Below are positions 22,136-33,469 of a stretch of 64,000 nucleotides of DNA, one piece after another. The notes under the pieces were generated by a model. That model was not told the origin of the DNA. It saw only the letters and a list, made by a program, of their open reading frames with translations, and did not search any database. The stretch covers positions 128,088,807-128,152,806 of the forward strand of contig NC_089822.1 in assembly GCF_035046505.1 (NCBI RefSeq). Reading direction: 5' to 3'. The stretch's first letter is position 1, and each line of letters starts with the position of its first letter. A program made the translations under genes and the position numbers. The DNA is from Tiliqua scincoides. Its lineage: Eukaryota > Chordata > Lepidosauria > Squamata > Scincidae.

Positions 22136-22671
22136 TCATAAGGCCTGTCAATGCCTTGAAATGGCACAAGCCAGGAGAACCACTCTACAGAGGGCAGGAG
22201 GGTATCTGCACCTTCAAAATATTTGTGTCTCCGAGTGTCTCACAGCTCTGATCCTTTAAACACCTACTTACTGCTTGCAACCCACACACAAGGGGCCGTA
22301 TCCAGGGAGAGGGAATGGAGCTGGAGTCTGTTACAACAGAACCGATAAGGCCTGCGTGTTGACAGAAGCAATAATGAGATCCATTCACTTCTGCTCATTA
22401 TCATTATAGGTGGGAGGACTGTGATTCTGGAATGTAAGGGAGAGAAGGCAGCATGTGCCACTCATCACTGTGCTTTCATTCTCTGAATTCTCTCCATTAT
22501 GAGGATGTTTGGAGAACAAGGACTGGATGTCATACTGACTTAAAGGGGCAACCCCATTATTTAAAAATGATTCTTCACATGTGGAAGTTTTGGTGGGTTA
22601 AAAATCTCCCCCTTAAAAACAGCTAAGGATTTTCTGATCTTTTGATACTCTGCAGACTCCGTTCCCAATAC
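22136..22671. other. Unassigned intergenic sequence
   Basis: No recognisable feature. Confidence 0.4.
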
Positions 22672-22900
22672 AGGCACGCGCCACTTAACAACCGTTCACT
22701 TACCAACGGACTGCATATATGACAGTAGTCAAAGCACAATAAAGATGCTCTTAATGAGGTAATCACATCTCCCATAGCCCGTAGCATAGTGTCAGTTCAC
22801 ACCAGCAAACTGTTTACACCAGTTTACAGTTTATAGTGTCTGTTTACACCACATCACATAACAATGAGGATAAGTGGTGCACACCTGTATTTCATTTGAC
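22672..22900. mobile_element. Tigger-like fragment
   Basis: TACAGGCACGCGCCACTTAA then CAACCGTTCACTTACCAACG resembles pogo/Tigger termini. Downstream is a short run of CAGTTTACA-like repeats (22805-22850). The right end is not found. Confidence 0.4.
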
Positions 22901-24090
22901 TTATATCTCATCCTATCTAAAGGGGTTCATGTTGGAGCCCTGTCCCAAAGAATTCACAGTTTGTTTCTATGGTCTGTTTGCAGAAGACAAACCCCCAACA
23001 GTTGCAAGGGCTGATTTAGTAGTGCAAGCAACAGATCTTGCAGCGGAGAAAGTAAATTTCTCCTTCAGCTTCACTTTACATGAACTGTTGTGTGTGTGTC
23101 TCTGTGTGCGTATTCAGTGCTGCCTACTACCTAGCTGGGTCACTGTTCTGGGTATGGCTCTTAATTTGAAGAGCAGTAACACAATTTAGATATTACCGTA
23201 TATACCTGTCCCACATTTCCTTCCTAGCAGGTCCAGAGAGCATACATGTTCCCCTTCATTATTACAGCAACAGGCCCATAGGTCTCTCCACGCCTAGGCT
23301 GACACTAACAAATACAGTGTATTGGCATTCTTCGATAGGGACAGCCTCCTCTCAGAATGGGAGATTCTGTAGCATGTTTACCTTGGGAATAACAGGACGA
23401 CCAAATTGCATTTGATGCAGAGATGTGGTAGAATTATTAAGTCCAGAGCATTGTCTCATACAGATATACAACAGGCAATCTCATCAGGTCTGCGTATGTC
23501 TCATGAAAAGCATATGGCTATTATTTTTTAAACGAAAGACAGCTTTGGGCAGGGGACAACTGTGAACAGAAGAGAAGCCAGAACAGGAGAGTTTAACCCT
23601 CAGGCTACTTTTCTGCTCAAATCATACCCCTAACCTGTTTTTTTCTTCATAGGCATACATTTGCTTATACAAACATATCTCTCGAACCTTGCAAGAGAAG
23701 AGGCAATGTGCATGTAGGGGCAAATTGGAGTGTAAGGGCTAAACCCACTTCTTGGTTCAAAATAGCACCACCTCCAAAAGTAGCCTTTCTTTACAAAACA
23801 TGGGCCTTGGGCTTCCTGTCATATATTGGGAATTACTGCTGTAGACTAATTGTGAGACAGTTCCGAGTTTGAGTGGCATTGTTTTGGGAAGGGATAATTC
23901 TCCATTGCTAGAACATATTGTTGGCATGATGTGTCAGTGTACATGCTGTAAGTGAACAGATGTAAATCAACACAACATTTGCAAATAGTAATATTTACAA
24001 CTGTTAAACAACACACCAACACCACGTAGTTGGATCCAAAATCCAAGCAGAGCACAGGATGGTGTCTAGGAATAGTATAGCTAGTTTAGG
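22901..24090. other. Unassigned intergenic sequence
   Basis: No recognisable feature other than a GTGT patch near 23088-23110. Confidence 0.4.
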
Positions 24091-24091
24091 C

Positions 24092-24172
24092 TGCAATCCT
24101 AACCTCACTTTCCTGGGAGTAAGTCCCATTGAACACAATAGAACTTACTACTGAGTAGACCTACTTAGGGTT
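24092..24172. repeat. 85-bp palindromic repeat (good copy)
   Basis: TGCAATCCTAACCTCACTTT, then CCTGGGAGTAAGTCCCATTG and GAACTTACTACTGAGTAGAC. Inverted core and inverted outer ends are clear. A partial copy follows at 24305-24350. Confidence 0.75.
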
Positions 24173-24360
24173 GTGAAATTACCCTTGTGAAAGTGACATT
24201 CCAGCAGCAGCTTTTTTCCAAGGCCCCATCTGATTAGTCAATAATCAAAGAATGTACAAAGGGAGGACACTGAAAAAGGCAGTTGTTTGCATTGTTAGCC
24301 CAGAACTAGCTCAGAAGTTACTCCCACTGATTTCAATGGGACTTCCAAGCATGGTAAGAG

Positions 24361-24805
24361 AGTTATGTTCCAAATAAATAAGTTCACAATTCTAATTCCA
24401 TGCACACATTTAGTTGGGCATAATCTTAGTGGATTCAGTAAGATTTTTTTGGAGTAGCCATGCCTGGGATCAGCTGGCTATGACATTCCATGAATCTTAA
24501 TTGACCTCCTTGGGAGGGCCTCTCTTCTGTCTAAACATGCAGTCTGACCTGATCTTGCTTGGAATTAAATCCCCTTGTGCTAAATGAGACTGACTTGTAG
24601 TTAGTGAAGTGCATGTTGAACTACAACCTAAAACACAACTTTCCAGTCCAATCCTACAAGCACTTGCATTCCCTCTTCAAACTGTTAAATGTGTGTCTGG
24701 ATTTAGATCTAAAATAGTTTCTCCATGCTGGGTGAAAAAACAAAATACCGGCTGAGGAGTGGGAGAGAGGGGAAAAAAAAGACGTTGATGGTAAAGAATA
24801 ACTTT
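24361..24805. other. Unassigned intergenic sequence
   Basis: Possible further decayed pieces of the palindromic repeat near 24570-24640. Otherwise nothing. Confidence 0.35.
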
Positions 24806-24807
24806 GG

Positions 24808-24947
24808 GCCCAATTCTATCCAACTTTACAGCGCTGATGCAGGTGTACCAATGGGATGTGCACTGCATCCTGAAGTGGGGGAGACTGTCAGGGAGTCTGC
24901 ATTGTGGCTGCATCAGTGCTGGAAAGCTGGATAGGACTGGGACCCTA
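24808..24947. repeat. GGGCCCAATCC-type MITE (complete)
   Basis: GGGCCCAATTCTATCCAACT ... TGCTGGAAAGCTGGATAGGA then CTGGGACCC. About 30-bp inverted ends enclose a 140-bp element with no coding capacity. Confidence 0.8.
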
Positions 24948-25083
24948 GTAACATTTCCTCTTACGTCAAAAGCTTATGGGATGCCATTGAGGAAAACAGA
25001 CCCCCTGCACATACTTCCGTGAACAGTCCTCTTTATTTAGTTACAAGTTGACAGCACAGCTCTGGCTCTCCTGTTGTAACTCA

Positions 25084-25260
25084 TGACGTCCCTCCTGCGT
25101 CTTGTCTACCAAAGGAACTACATCCCCCAAAGATCTTGCAAATGCATGTATATCTCCGTGGACACTGGGAGTTGTAGTGTTGAGGAGGAGCAGCTTGGTC
25201 CACTGTGCAGAGTATCTCAAAGCGGGAGGCGAGGAAAGACTACAACTCCCAGCAGCCACT
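25084..25260 (+). promoter_or_regulatory. SMUG1: Probable SMUG1 promoter with three ZNF143/THAP11-type motifs
   Basis: Three copies of the ACTACA-N-TCCC module lie within 140 bp: 25117-25126 (plus, slightly degenerate), 25165-25178 (minus, exact ACTACAACTCCCAG) and 25239-25255 (plus, ACTACAACTCCCAGCAG). A CRE-like TGACGTC is at 25084-25090. This motif is known to bind ZNF143 and THAP11/Ronin at TATA-less housekeeping promoters. No TATA box is seen nearby. The block is more CpG-rich than its surroundings, sits upstream of SMUG1 on the right strand and is followed by a good splice donor. Divergent antisense transcription is possible. Confidence 0.7.
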
Positions 25261-25311
25261 GTAGAGGAAACACGAGGAAGGTGGCCTGAGCCTGGGATTT
25301 CAGCTGTAAAG
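25200..25311 (+). other. SMUG1: Probable non-coding exon 1 of SMUG1
   Basis: The 5' boundary is approximate. The 3' boundary is the strong donor AAAG/GTATGT with GT at 25312-25313. There is no ATG anywhere in the segment, so a transcript starting here would first meet the SMUG1 ATG in exon 2. An in-frame TGA lies seven codons before the splice junction. A weaker donor-like AAG/GTGGCC at 25280 is the alternative. Confidence 0.5.
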
Positions 25312-26206
25312 GTATGTAAAGCAGAGTGAGTGTGGTGGAGAGAAAAGGGAGATAGTGGTTTTAGGGCTGCTGATGAGGAATGGAAGGGGGTAAAAGAAGG
25401 GAGAGTCTTTGCTCTGCGTGTTTGTTCATGGCTTGCAAAACTGTCTTTCCTTTGGGCAGGACGGGAAGCACCCTTAGTGCAAGAATATACAGTATGCACC
25501 TTGCTGGGTCACACCTGTCTCTAGTCCATTCTTCTTGTCCTTAGTGGTGTCCAGTCAGATGCTCTGGGAAGCTGGCAGGGAGATTGTCTGCAACGTTTGC
25601 TACTGTTCTGAGATATACTGTAGTGCTTCTGCATGTGGTGGTTTCTTTATTACCAATGTTGACTAGCAGCTCTTGGCTGACACATTGTGAATTTGCTTTA
25701 GCCTTCAAACCATCCTGCAGTAGAAGAAGGAATTTAGTAAGTGCAGCCTATCAGACAGAAAAAGAAAAGCAATGCCGATAACATTATTTGATTACATTTA
25801 TATCCTATGCTCCTTCCATGCAACTTTGTGTACATAGAGTTTCCATACTCGGAGCAGCTTTGCTTCATCTATGTTGTTGCAAAATTTTAAGAATGTAAGA
25901 AATGCCCAGCGGGATCAGGCCCAAGGCCAGTCTAGTTACTGAATCAATGAATGTTAGTGTTAGAAAGGGCCTTGGAGGTCCTCTAGTCCAGCTGCCTTCT
26001 CAGAGCAGGCAACAGGTAGAGTGTTCCTGACAAGTGACCATCTAACCTCTGCTTGAAAGCCTTTAATAAGGGAGAGCACAGTGCCAGGCTGTTCTTACAG
26101 TTAAGAAATTCTTCCTCAGGTCTAGCCTAAATCATCTGCCCTGTAGCTTCCACCCATTGGTTTTAGGCCTACCACTCCCTTCAGAAACTTAACATCATAT
26201 CTCCAC

Positions 26207-26295
26207 TCAGGTTGCAATCCTATTCACACTTACCTTACAGTAATCCCCATTGACTAATGGGACTTACTTTTGAGTAGATATACCTAGGAGTAAGC
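26207..26295. repeat. 85-bp palindromic repeat
   Basis: TTGCAATCCTATTCACACTT ... GGGACTTACTTTTGAGTAGA. Lies inside CR1-like sequence. Confidence 0.65.
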
Positions 26296-26569
26296 CTAGA
26301 CCTGGAAGCCCCCCCCCCTTTTTTTTTTACAGGCTAAACATACCAATCTCTGTTAGCTGTTCTTTCTAAGCCTTGGTTTCTAGGCCCCTCATCATGTCTG
26401 TTGACCTCTTCCAGTGTTGTGTCATCTGGCAGATGTGATCTCCCTCAACCAGGTCATTTATAAACATGTTGAATAGCAGTAGACTCAAGACCAATCCCTT
26501 GGGTTGATACCTTCCTCCAAGTTGATGGGGAGCCACTTATTAGCACTCATTGGGATTGGCGCCTCCTAA

Positions 26570-26822
26570 TGGTGGGTAATTGGGTAAGAGGCACTTTTTC
26601 AAGTGAGTTCTCCTCTTTTATTTAACAGGGGGAGAGTATCTGGCCCTCCTCACCCCAGCAGTGTCTTTTCTAGTGTCTGTCAGTGTTTTGCATCTTTTAA
26701 GATTGTGAGCCCTTTTGGGACAGGAAGCCATTAATTATTTGATTTTTCTCTGTAAACTGCTTTGTGAACTTTTGTTGAAAAGCATTGTATAGATACTGTT
26801 AATAATAATAATAATAATGGTG
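26570..26822 (+). mobile_element. LINE 3' end with ATA tail (L2-like)
   Basis: GGCACTTTTTCAAGTGAG..., CACCCCAGCAGTGTCTTTTC, then GATTGTGAGCCCTTTTGGGA and a GTATAGATACTG end with an AAT tail. Shares this layout with 13.6, 18.0 and 42.5 kb. Confidence 0.6.
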
Positions 26823-26880
26823 GTAACATCTAGTTTACATTACACTATTTTATCCACAAGAATATAATGAAAGACTTTGG

Positions 26881-26968
26881 GCACAATCCTAACCAGGTCT
26901 ACTCAGAAGTAAATCCTATTTTGTTCAATGGGGCTTACTCTCAGGAAAGTGTGGTTAGGATTGACTTT
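26881..26968. repeat. 85-bp palindromic repeat
   Basis: CACAATCCTAACCAGGTCTA then CTCAGAAGTAAATCC, GGGGCTTACTCTCAGGAAAG and GTGGTTAGGATTG. Both outer ends are inverted matches. Confidence 0.7.
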
Positions 26969-27120
26969 GTCAGATGCTTTGCTGAAATGTAGGTACAGTA
27001 TGTCTGTGGCATTCCCGTGATCTACTGTGCTAATTACTTTTATAAAAAATTGAAATGACCTGTGTTCTTGACAGACTCATGCTGCTTCCTGGAAATTGCC
27101 CCAGGATTTTAGAGTCTAGC

Positions 27121-28285
27121 ATTTTTACAGTGGCCCAACAGCTGAATCTGGGAAGCCCAGAAGCCAGACAGAAAGGCATTCTGAGCAACTATTATCAGTA
27201 AAAGAAAGACTTTGGCCTTCCTTTGCACCCAGAGGTCCTTCCCCCCCCCCCCACCAACCTGTTACCTCTGCAAGCTCATGTGTCCCACCATAAACTGGAC
27301 TGTCTCTGAGCAGGGTTGTGTGTACTCTGCATTTCAAAATAAATTCTGTAACAAGAAAAAATGAGTTCTGTGACTTGAATAAATTATGCAAATTAAGAAA
27401 AAATGTTTATGATTACCGTTGTGTTTTACTGTTTTGCATATACTATACTCTGTTTGTGAGTAAGGAGCTATACAGGGCACTGAATTCTGCCCATTGAAAA
27501 TCTTGATGAGCAACTCTTCTGGCTTATGAGATCTTGCCAAATGTTATTGGTTCCTTTTAAGACAAGAAACCTTTTTTCTGTCTCATTAATTTTGTTCAGG
27601 AAATGATTGTGAACATTTTTTTTTTTGAAAAGTGACAAACATCCTTGATAGTGATGATGTTAATTTTTGCAACTGTGAGGGCAAGAAACTTGCTTTTTTA
27701 AAATTAAACTGAATGTTGAGGTTTCTCTCTGTGGCCAGTACTGTGCCATACTGTGGCTGTTTGTATGACTAGAAACTGGACTACTCTTAATGGAATTTAT
27801 TTAATGGTAGTAGTTTAAGCTGAGAAGAAAGATAGAAAAGAGCATGTTACATTCTTGAAGAAGCAACCCAAGGATGGATGGATGGATGGATTAAATAAAT
27901 AAATGCAGAACCCTGTTGAAGGCAAGCAGTGGCAGCCTGTGCCAGGGAACAGATGCCTTTTCTCACCCTGCCCACAAACAGTTCGTTGAAAGCCTATCAC
28001 TGTTTCATCTGCTTCCCCCACACCCTGCCAAAATATACCAAGTGAATATGAGACCACAGCTGGTTCGTCTCTGAACTGCTTAAAGAAATCACGCATTAAG
28101 ACTTGGATGCAAGGAGGAGACAGAAAACTTTGGGGCCATCCCTGTTGCTTATCTCTGGGAGCATATCAGCATGACTTTTGTTTTGGGGAGGATGGATGTA
28201 ATGTATCTCATCTATGCAAAGCACAGGCTGACCATAACTGAAACTATGCAGGTGGTACTTCTTGGAAGTTGTTCTGGAAGGCGAA
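27121..28285. other. Intron 1 sequence, unassigned
   Basis: C-run at 27240-27252 and a GATG/AAAT simple repeat at 27872-27905. Nothing else recognised. Confidence 0.4.
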
Positions 28286-28287
28286 GG

Positions 28288-28382
28288 CTAAAATCCGACA
28301 TGCAATTTCCTGGGAGTAAGCCTCACTGAACACAGTGGGACTTACATCTGAGTAGACATGTATAGGCTTGTGCTGTAAGATG
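28288..28382. repeat. 85-bp palindromic repeat (good copy)
   Basis: TTTCCTGGGAGTAAGCCTCA, CTGAACACAGTGGGACTTAC, ATCTGAGTAGACATGTATAG. Core arms pair around GAACA. Confidence 0.75.
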
Positions 28383-28769
28383 ATTGCAGGTCAGTGCAGA
28401 GACCATTCAGCAGGTGGCCTGTGCAAAATTCTGTATCATATGGCCTTTCTCCCACCCATAGAACCCCTTCCTCCACAACCAGTTTGGTGCCAAACAGAAA
28501 GTGCCAGACCTGGAATATGATAATGCATCAAGCGCATCTTTAGTAAGTCAGGATTGCATCTAGTTTTGAAAGCAAAATGAAGAAGAGAATATGCTGTCTG
28601 TCTTTGAAGCTTTAGAATGTTTGACACAGCTGCATAACAGTTGTCTGCAACCTCAGTTCAATACCTGGAAACTCATGGAGTATAATTGGAAAAGACATGT
28701 AAGCTTCTCTCCCGACCTTACCAAATGGAGCTATACAGGCATTCCCCCCCCCCCCGTTTTGTTGTGGAG

Positions 28770-29050
28770 GTATCTGTTTTTGCCAGGAACCCTCATCTGT
28801 GTGCCTTCCGGAGAGAGGGCCTTTTCTGTGGCAGCCCCTGGACTGTCTCCTTTGGCATCTCCACCTTAGGCACCTTCATTGCTGTCTTTTACATACCAGA
28901 TGAAGCCTGCACTGTGCCAACAGTTATTTTAGATGTATTTAGGATGTTTGCTAAAGCATTTGCTGCTTGCTTCCTTCTTTATCTTTTGTAGTTTTTATTT
29001 GCTGTATTATTTAGTATGTTTTTAAATGGATTTGATTTGTAAGCCTCCCT
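28770..29050 (+). mobile_element. L2-like LINE 3' end
   Basis: GAGAGAGGGCCTTTTCTGTG then GCAGCCCCTGG translates to the L2 hallmark RAFSVAAP. A T-rich 3' UTR and TTTGTAAGCCTCCCTGAAGA follow. Truncated at the 5' side and inactive. Confidence 0.65.
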
Positions 29051-29202
29051 GAAGACTTGTGGAATGGTGGGGTAAATCCTGTAATGATCCAGTTGATGAC
29101 AGTGTGGAACTCCCTTGACTGCTTTATCCGCTGCTTGCCTGATCACTGTTGTCTTCACAGTTCCTTCCCTTTTTTCTCCTGTGGAACAGACAAGGTAAGG
29201 GA

Positions 29203-29460
29203 AAACCTTGTCAAGTTCAGTAGAACTGATGAAATAGATACAGTTGGGAAAACATGTCAGTTTCATCAGTGATCATGACCTTCAATCTCTCCCCCTTTGG
29301 TATAACTGATGGTGGGAATGACTTGTAAATTTCATTGGGTCCTATTCTCTTAAGTAAAATTCTCCTATGTGCACCAGCTGTGCTACTTATACAGGTCTGC
29401 TGATGAAATTGACAATGCTTTTACCCATCATGTCAGTTTCACTGGAGACTGGAGGCCAGT
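29203..29460 (+). repeat. Diverged internal duplication
   Basis: GAACTGATGAAATAGATACA ... ACATGTCAGTTTCATC (29222-29270) resembles GCTGATGAAATTGACAATGC ... TCATGTCAGTTTCACT (29397-29442). A weaker third unit may lie at 29300-29340. Confidence 0.45.
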
Positions 29461-29469
29461 GGTGGGCAA

Positions 29470-30960
29470 GCTGAAACATAATTCCCTGTCCTGCATGGTC
29501 ATCTGTCAATCTGAAAATAGCACAAGTTCTCTGAAAATTGAATTTCAGACATGCACACACATGCAGAGAAGGACTTCAGTGTACTTTGTGGTACATGTGA
29601 AAGAAGTCTTAGAAACACCAAAAATGTATTCATTCATGGTGCCACAAAAATCTAGGTCTCTAACCCTGTTCTCAAACGTGAAGCTGAATTAAAAATCTCA
29701 GTGATTGGTAGCACACTTGTTAAAATTTTTGCCTAAGCAACACCATCAGAGTTCTATCAGCCAAAGTGACATAGCTGAATGGGTGCAGCTCCAGTGCAAG
29801 ATACAAATTCAGTTTTTTTTTTAAATGAATAGTGGTCCTGTGCTTTTAACAATGATGTGATGTGCAGAAATTCAACAGGTGAAACATCACCTGTATCTGT
29901 CCATAAAAAGGACAGCAACTCTAAATTCAATGCTATACCAAATTAGGAACCATGAATGTTAAACAGTAGCTTTTGGAGAATACATTGTGATCATGATAAC
30001 TTTCAAATCTCTGTTAAAAAAATGTCAGAACTGCTTTCTGCCTCATCTCCGTATTTCAGAGGAATGCCCATCTTCCAGCTGGAGAGTGTGAATGTGCCTC
30101 TGTGATGGGCATGGTAGGACAGATGAAGTTGTACTGTAGGAACTCGAGATCGGGACAGTCCTGCTCACCTGCTGAGGAAATGCAACCCCTTGAATGACCC
30201 TTTGTAGGGAAATGCCCTCCTGTCCCCTCCCCCTCCTCCCAAGCCACTTGTTAAATGCTCCAGCATGCTGGGATTCCATTGCCCACGAATGGGATGTTGC
30301 TAATTTGTGTTCTGGGAGCATGCAGTTCTCAGGCTGTTAACGTCCAGAGCATCAACCCTGTGCAGTTGGCGAGGCAATTAAATATCCCAGCAGCTACGGC
30401 CTTTTATGAGATGAAGTTCCTTCTGAGGATCTGAAATAGACTGAAGGGAGGGAGGTCCTAATTTTCACATGCTATCCTTCTGAGGAACAAGTAGTGAACT
30501 GTTTTGGCACTGTTCATTTTCTCTCAATTTTGCCAGCCAATTGTGGACTTGTTTCCTTTCTGTACAATTTCCCTCACTCTGGAATATAGAGACCTGCACA
30601 ATTGTGATTACTGGAGAGTATGGCTTCAACCAAAAAATTCTGAGAATCTGAGTTTCAATTTTATTGGGAGATCAAGTTTCTTGCCCTCATGGTTGTGGTG
30701 AAAACCATAACAATGCATTATGCATAGGCTGTGTCTTCATTACCGGACACGTGTAATGTGTGCTGATGGTGCAACTGACCCATGCAATCCATATGACAGG
30801 TGTGGAGTGGAGTGTTGGTGTCTGCTTCACAGTGCCAGATTATCTCTTGGTGCATTGTGGATTCTCAGTAACCAGCCACTTGCCCTGGAAACTAGAGGGG
30901 AGCTGAGCAGGACTTCAGTGCATTATTGCAGATCCTTAAAGCCACGTCACTGTGCTCCTA
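29470..30960. other. Intron 1 sequence, unassigned
   Basis: 1.5 kb with no repeat or exon recognised. Confidence 0.4.
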
Positions 30961-30967
30961 CACTGCT

Positions 30968-31062
30968 TTATCCTATGCATGTCTACTCAGAAGCAAGTCC
31001 CACTGGGTTTAATGGGGCTTATTCCCAGGAAGATAATACTATATAGGATTGCAGCTATAGTT
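30968..31062. repeat. 85-bp palindromic repeat (good copy)
   Basis: ATCCTATGCATGTCTACTCA, GAAGCAAGTCCCACTGGG, GGGGCTTATTCCCAGGAAGA and ATAGGATTGCAGC. Confidence 0.75.
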
Positions 31063-32380
31063 AACATGTGGAAAAAAATGTAGAGATAAGTTGGTGCAAA
31101 TAACTTTGCAGATAATACCCCCATTATCCATCGAGGCTCAGAGTGTTGAGCTGAATCACTGGGAGCATTGAAGGGATGAAGATGAGTTGTGTGCCTAATC
31201 AACTCATAGCCCCATCCTGAGCTGCTCAGCTTTGTGCCCAGAAGGGGCACAAAGAATCCTGGCTATGCACAGTCCAGGTGACGTTCACCTGCCAAGGAAG
31301 GTTTTGTGAGCCAGTTTCCTTTCAGCTGAAGGGTGGCTCTCGAGTTTTATTTTTTCCTAGATTGCAAGTGAGCACACGTGTGGAGGTGGTTGTCTTTCTT
31401 TAATCACAGCACAGAGCATTTATAGGTTATTTACAGTAATGTTTTGTATCTTGAGTGAATGCTTTACTAATTATGGTAATAAAAAAGGCAATAAAAGGAA
31501 CATTCCCCGTGGAGGAATATATTTGGAGGCCTCGCCTGGTTCACTTGTAAGCAGAGCTGTGATAGAAATTGCTCATCCGCTCAGTGGTGTAAGAAATAGG
31601 GCTGTTATGGAATGGGCTGCAATGGGTTGAGGCATGACATATAGGGCTTTTTACCTGTTTGTGGGAAGGGGAGGCCCCAGTTCTGATTTCAGATTAGCTG
31701 GCTTGGAAGATGGAAGGGGGACGGAGTTTTGCCATATAGTTTGCCCTATAGTGTTGGCTCTGGATGGGGAAGGGCTGTTGTTTGGGGCCATTGACTGTCA
31801 GCCAGTTTCAGATTGCTCCTTTTTTCCTGGAAGATCTTTCAGCATCTGTGTGGCAGGAAGAAATCAAACAGGTGATGCCTTTCCTGCCATGGGAGGTAGC
31901 AATAGGGGAAGCACCACCTGTTGCATTTCTGTCTGTCATGTGGCTGCTAAACCACAGAAATCCTGCCTGAAAGAGGTTGGCAGCTCTTTGCCTAGTTTAT
32001 ATTTAATTGATCAGCAGTCTGGCTTTCAGTTGGTTGGTCAAATTGAAATTGATTTATATTACAGCAGAGCTTTCAGAAAAAGTTGCTTTTGAGTTCCTGA
32101 GCAAAGGGAGACCATTTCCCTAAGGTGTGAGGGAGTTCACCTCTGAAGGCATTCTCAGTTCCATATTACCCAATTTGAATGAATAGGAGATATGTTTTTT
32201 CCTTGTATTAATCAGTGGGAGTTAATTAAATAGCACTGCATGTTATGAAGAAAGGCCATCTTCAATATTTTCCTTTTCCTCAAACTGATGATGCTAGCTC
32301 CAAAATAGCTGATTTCCAGAAATATATTTGACACATTTCTGGCTCATCTATTGCTTTGAAGTGGGTTGTGGTTCCCATGG
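31063..32380. other. Intron 1 sequence, unassigned
   Basis: Apparently unique sequence. An open frame at 31634-32092 (152 codons) has no start context, splice sites or recognised family. Confidence 0.4.
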
Positions 32381-32383
32381 ATG

Positions 32384-32384
<1 letters not shown>

Positions 32385-32462
<78 letters not shown>
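32385..32462. repeat. ATT microsatellite, about 26 units
   Basis: Uninterrupted TTA/ATT run of roughly 78 bp. It grew from the tail of the adjacent minus-strand LINE end, so its length probably varies between individuals. Confidence 0.95.
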
Positions 32463-32465
<3 letters not shown>

Positions 32466-32560
32466 AGTATTTATATACCATTTTTCAACTGAAAGTTCAC
32501 AAAGTGGTTTGCAGAGAAAGTCAAATAACTAATGGCTTCTGGTCCCAAAAAGATCATATA
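32463..32560 (-). mobile_element. L2-like LINE 3' end
   Basis: Reverse of the 26.7-kb tail: CAGTATTTATATACCATTTT, AAAGTTCACAAAGTGGTTTG, TAATGGCTTCTGGTCCCAAA. Confidence 0.6.
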
Positions 32561-33089
32561 CAGCCATGTCATATGCTGGTGTTTTGTTGCTGAAGTTAAG
32601 GTTTGTACTGTGTTTCTAGGGTTGTCCTCTGGCTTCTCTAGCTTTAACCAGGTAAGAAGAAGAAGAGCAGAGTTGATTTTCTTAACACATGCACACACAT
32701 GCTCTGATTGTCTCTATCTACCATGGGCAAGTCCTTTCTTCTGGTACCTATATCTGGTAAATCACTGTTCCTGTTTTCGTTTTTTGGTGATACCTTGTTA
32801 ACACATTTTGTTAATATAGATTTCTAGATCTTGCGAAGTTAATTACCTGTATGGGTGGGTGGCTGTGTCTTGTCTCCAGCATGTAAAGGTATGCACATGG
32901 TTATCAAGCCCCCACACAGTGCATAGCCTGCCATCTCATACACTGCAGCACTGAGGCATATTTTGCACTTTTGATAACGTATTGGAGGACAGTGATGTCT
33001 TCCTTGGATAACTTGAATGAAAAAGAACCAGCACCTTCTTAACTTTTAAACTGCTAGAGGAGCTCATTATTTGGCAGAATAAATAAATA
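32561..33089. other. Intron 1 sequence, unassigned
   Basis: No recognisable feature. Confidence 0.4.
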
Positions 33090-33097
33090 CAGTACAG

Positions 33098-33459
33098 CAG
33101 TGGTTCTCACACATTTAGCACCGGGACCCACTTTTTAGAATGAGAATCTGTCAGGACCCACCGGAAGTGATATTATAACTGGAAGTGACATCATCAAGCA
33201 GGAAAATTTTTAACAATCCTAGCTGCAATCCTACCCGCACTTACCCAGGAGTAAGTCCCATTGACTATCATTGTTATAAGAATATACATAGTAGCTTGTT
33301 AAAAGTACACATCTGTAACATTTCCCCAAATGCAGTCATGTACCATGGTAGCATCAAGTCTAATATATTAAAAATAAAATATTGAAATGAATAGGGACCC
33401 ACCTGAAATTGGCTCATGACCCACCTAGTGGGTCCCGACCCACAGTTTGATAAACACTG
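33098..33459. mobile_element. hAT MITE, 362-bp family (copy 2, reference quality)
   Basis: From CAGTGGTTCTCACACATTT to AGTTTGATAAACACTG. Flanked by a perfect 8-bp duplication CAGTACAG (33090-33097 and 33460-33467). It lies in SMUG1 intron 1. The interior includes a 40-bp stretch of the 85-bp palindromic repeat (33222-33265). Confidence 0.95.
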
Positions 33460-33469
33460 CAGTACAGCA

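Larger units (their letters stand above)
25890..27118 (-). mobile_element. CR1-like LINE 3' portion, interrupted by three short repeats
   Basis: Minus-strand order: a patch at 26985-27118 (AGTCTGTCAAGAACACAGGT side), a patch at 26300-26560, then the CR1-type 3' end at 25890-26210 (AGGAAGAATTTCTTAACTGT, GGACTAGAGGACCTCCAAGG). Insertions are the palindromic repeat at 26207-26295, an L2-like tail at 26570-26820 and another palindromic repeat at 26881-26968. Non-functional. Confidence 0.6.

Noticed and set aside
1-25000. CBX5 exons, expected upstream of SMUG1 from human gene order
   Set aside because: No chromodomain or chromoshadow peptide was found in any frame. The gene, if syntenic, lies outside the window.
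25041-25499. 152-codon minus-strand frame over the SMUG1 promoter
   Set aside because: Spans the promoter motifs and the probable splice donor. No domain and no splice context.
31634-32092. 152-codon open frame in SMUG1 intron 1
   Set aside because: No recognised family, no splice signals and ordinary intronic composition. Length alone is not enough.
32385-32462. CRISPR-like or other spaced array
   Set aside because: Plain ATT microsatellite with no spacers. No CRISPR array is expected or seen in this vertebrate sequence.
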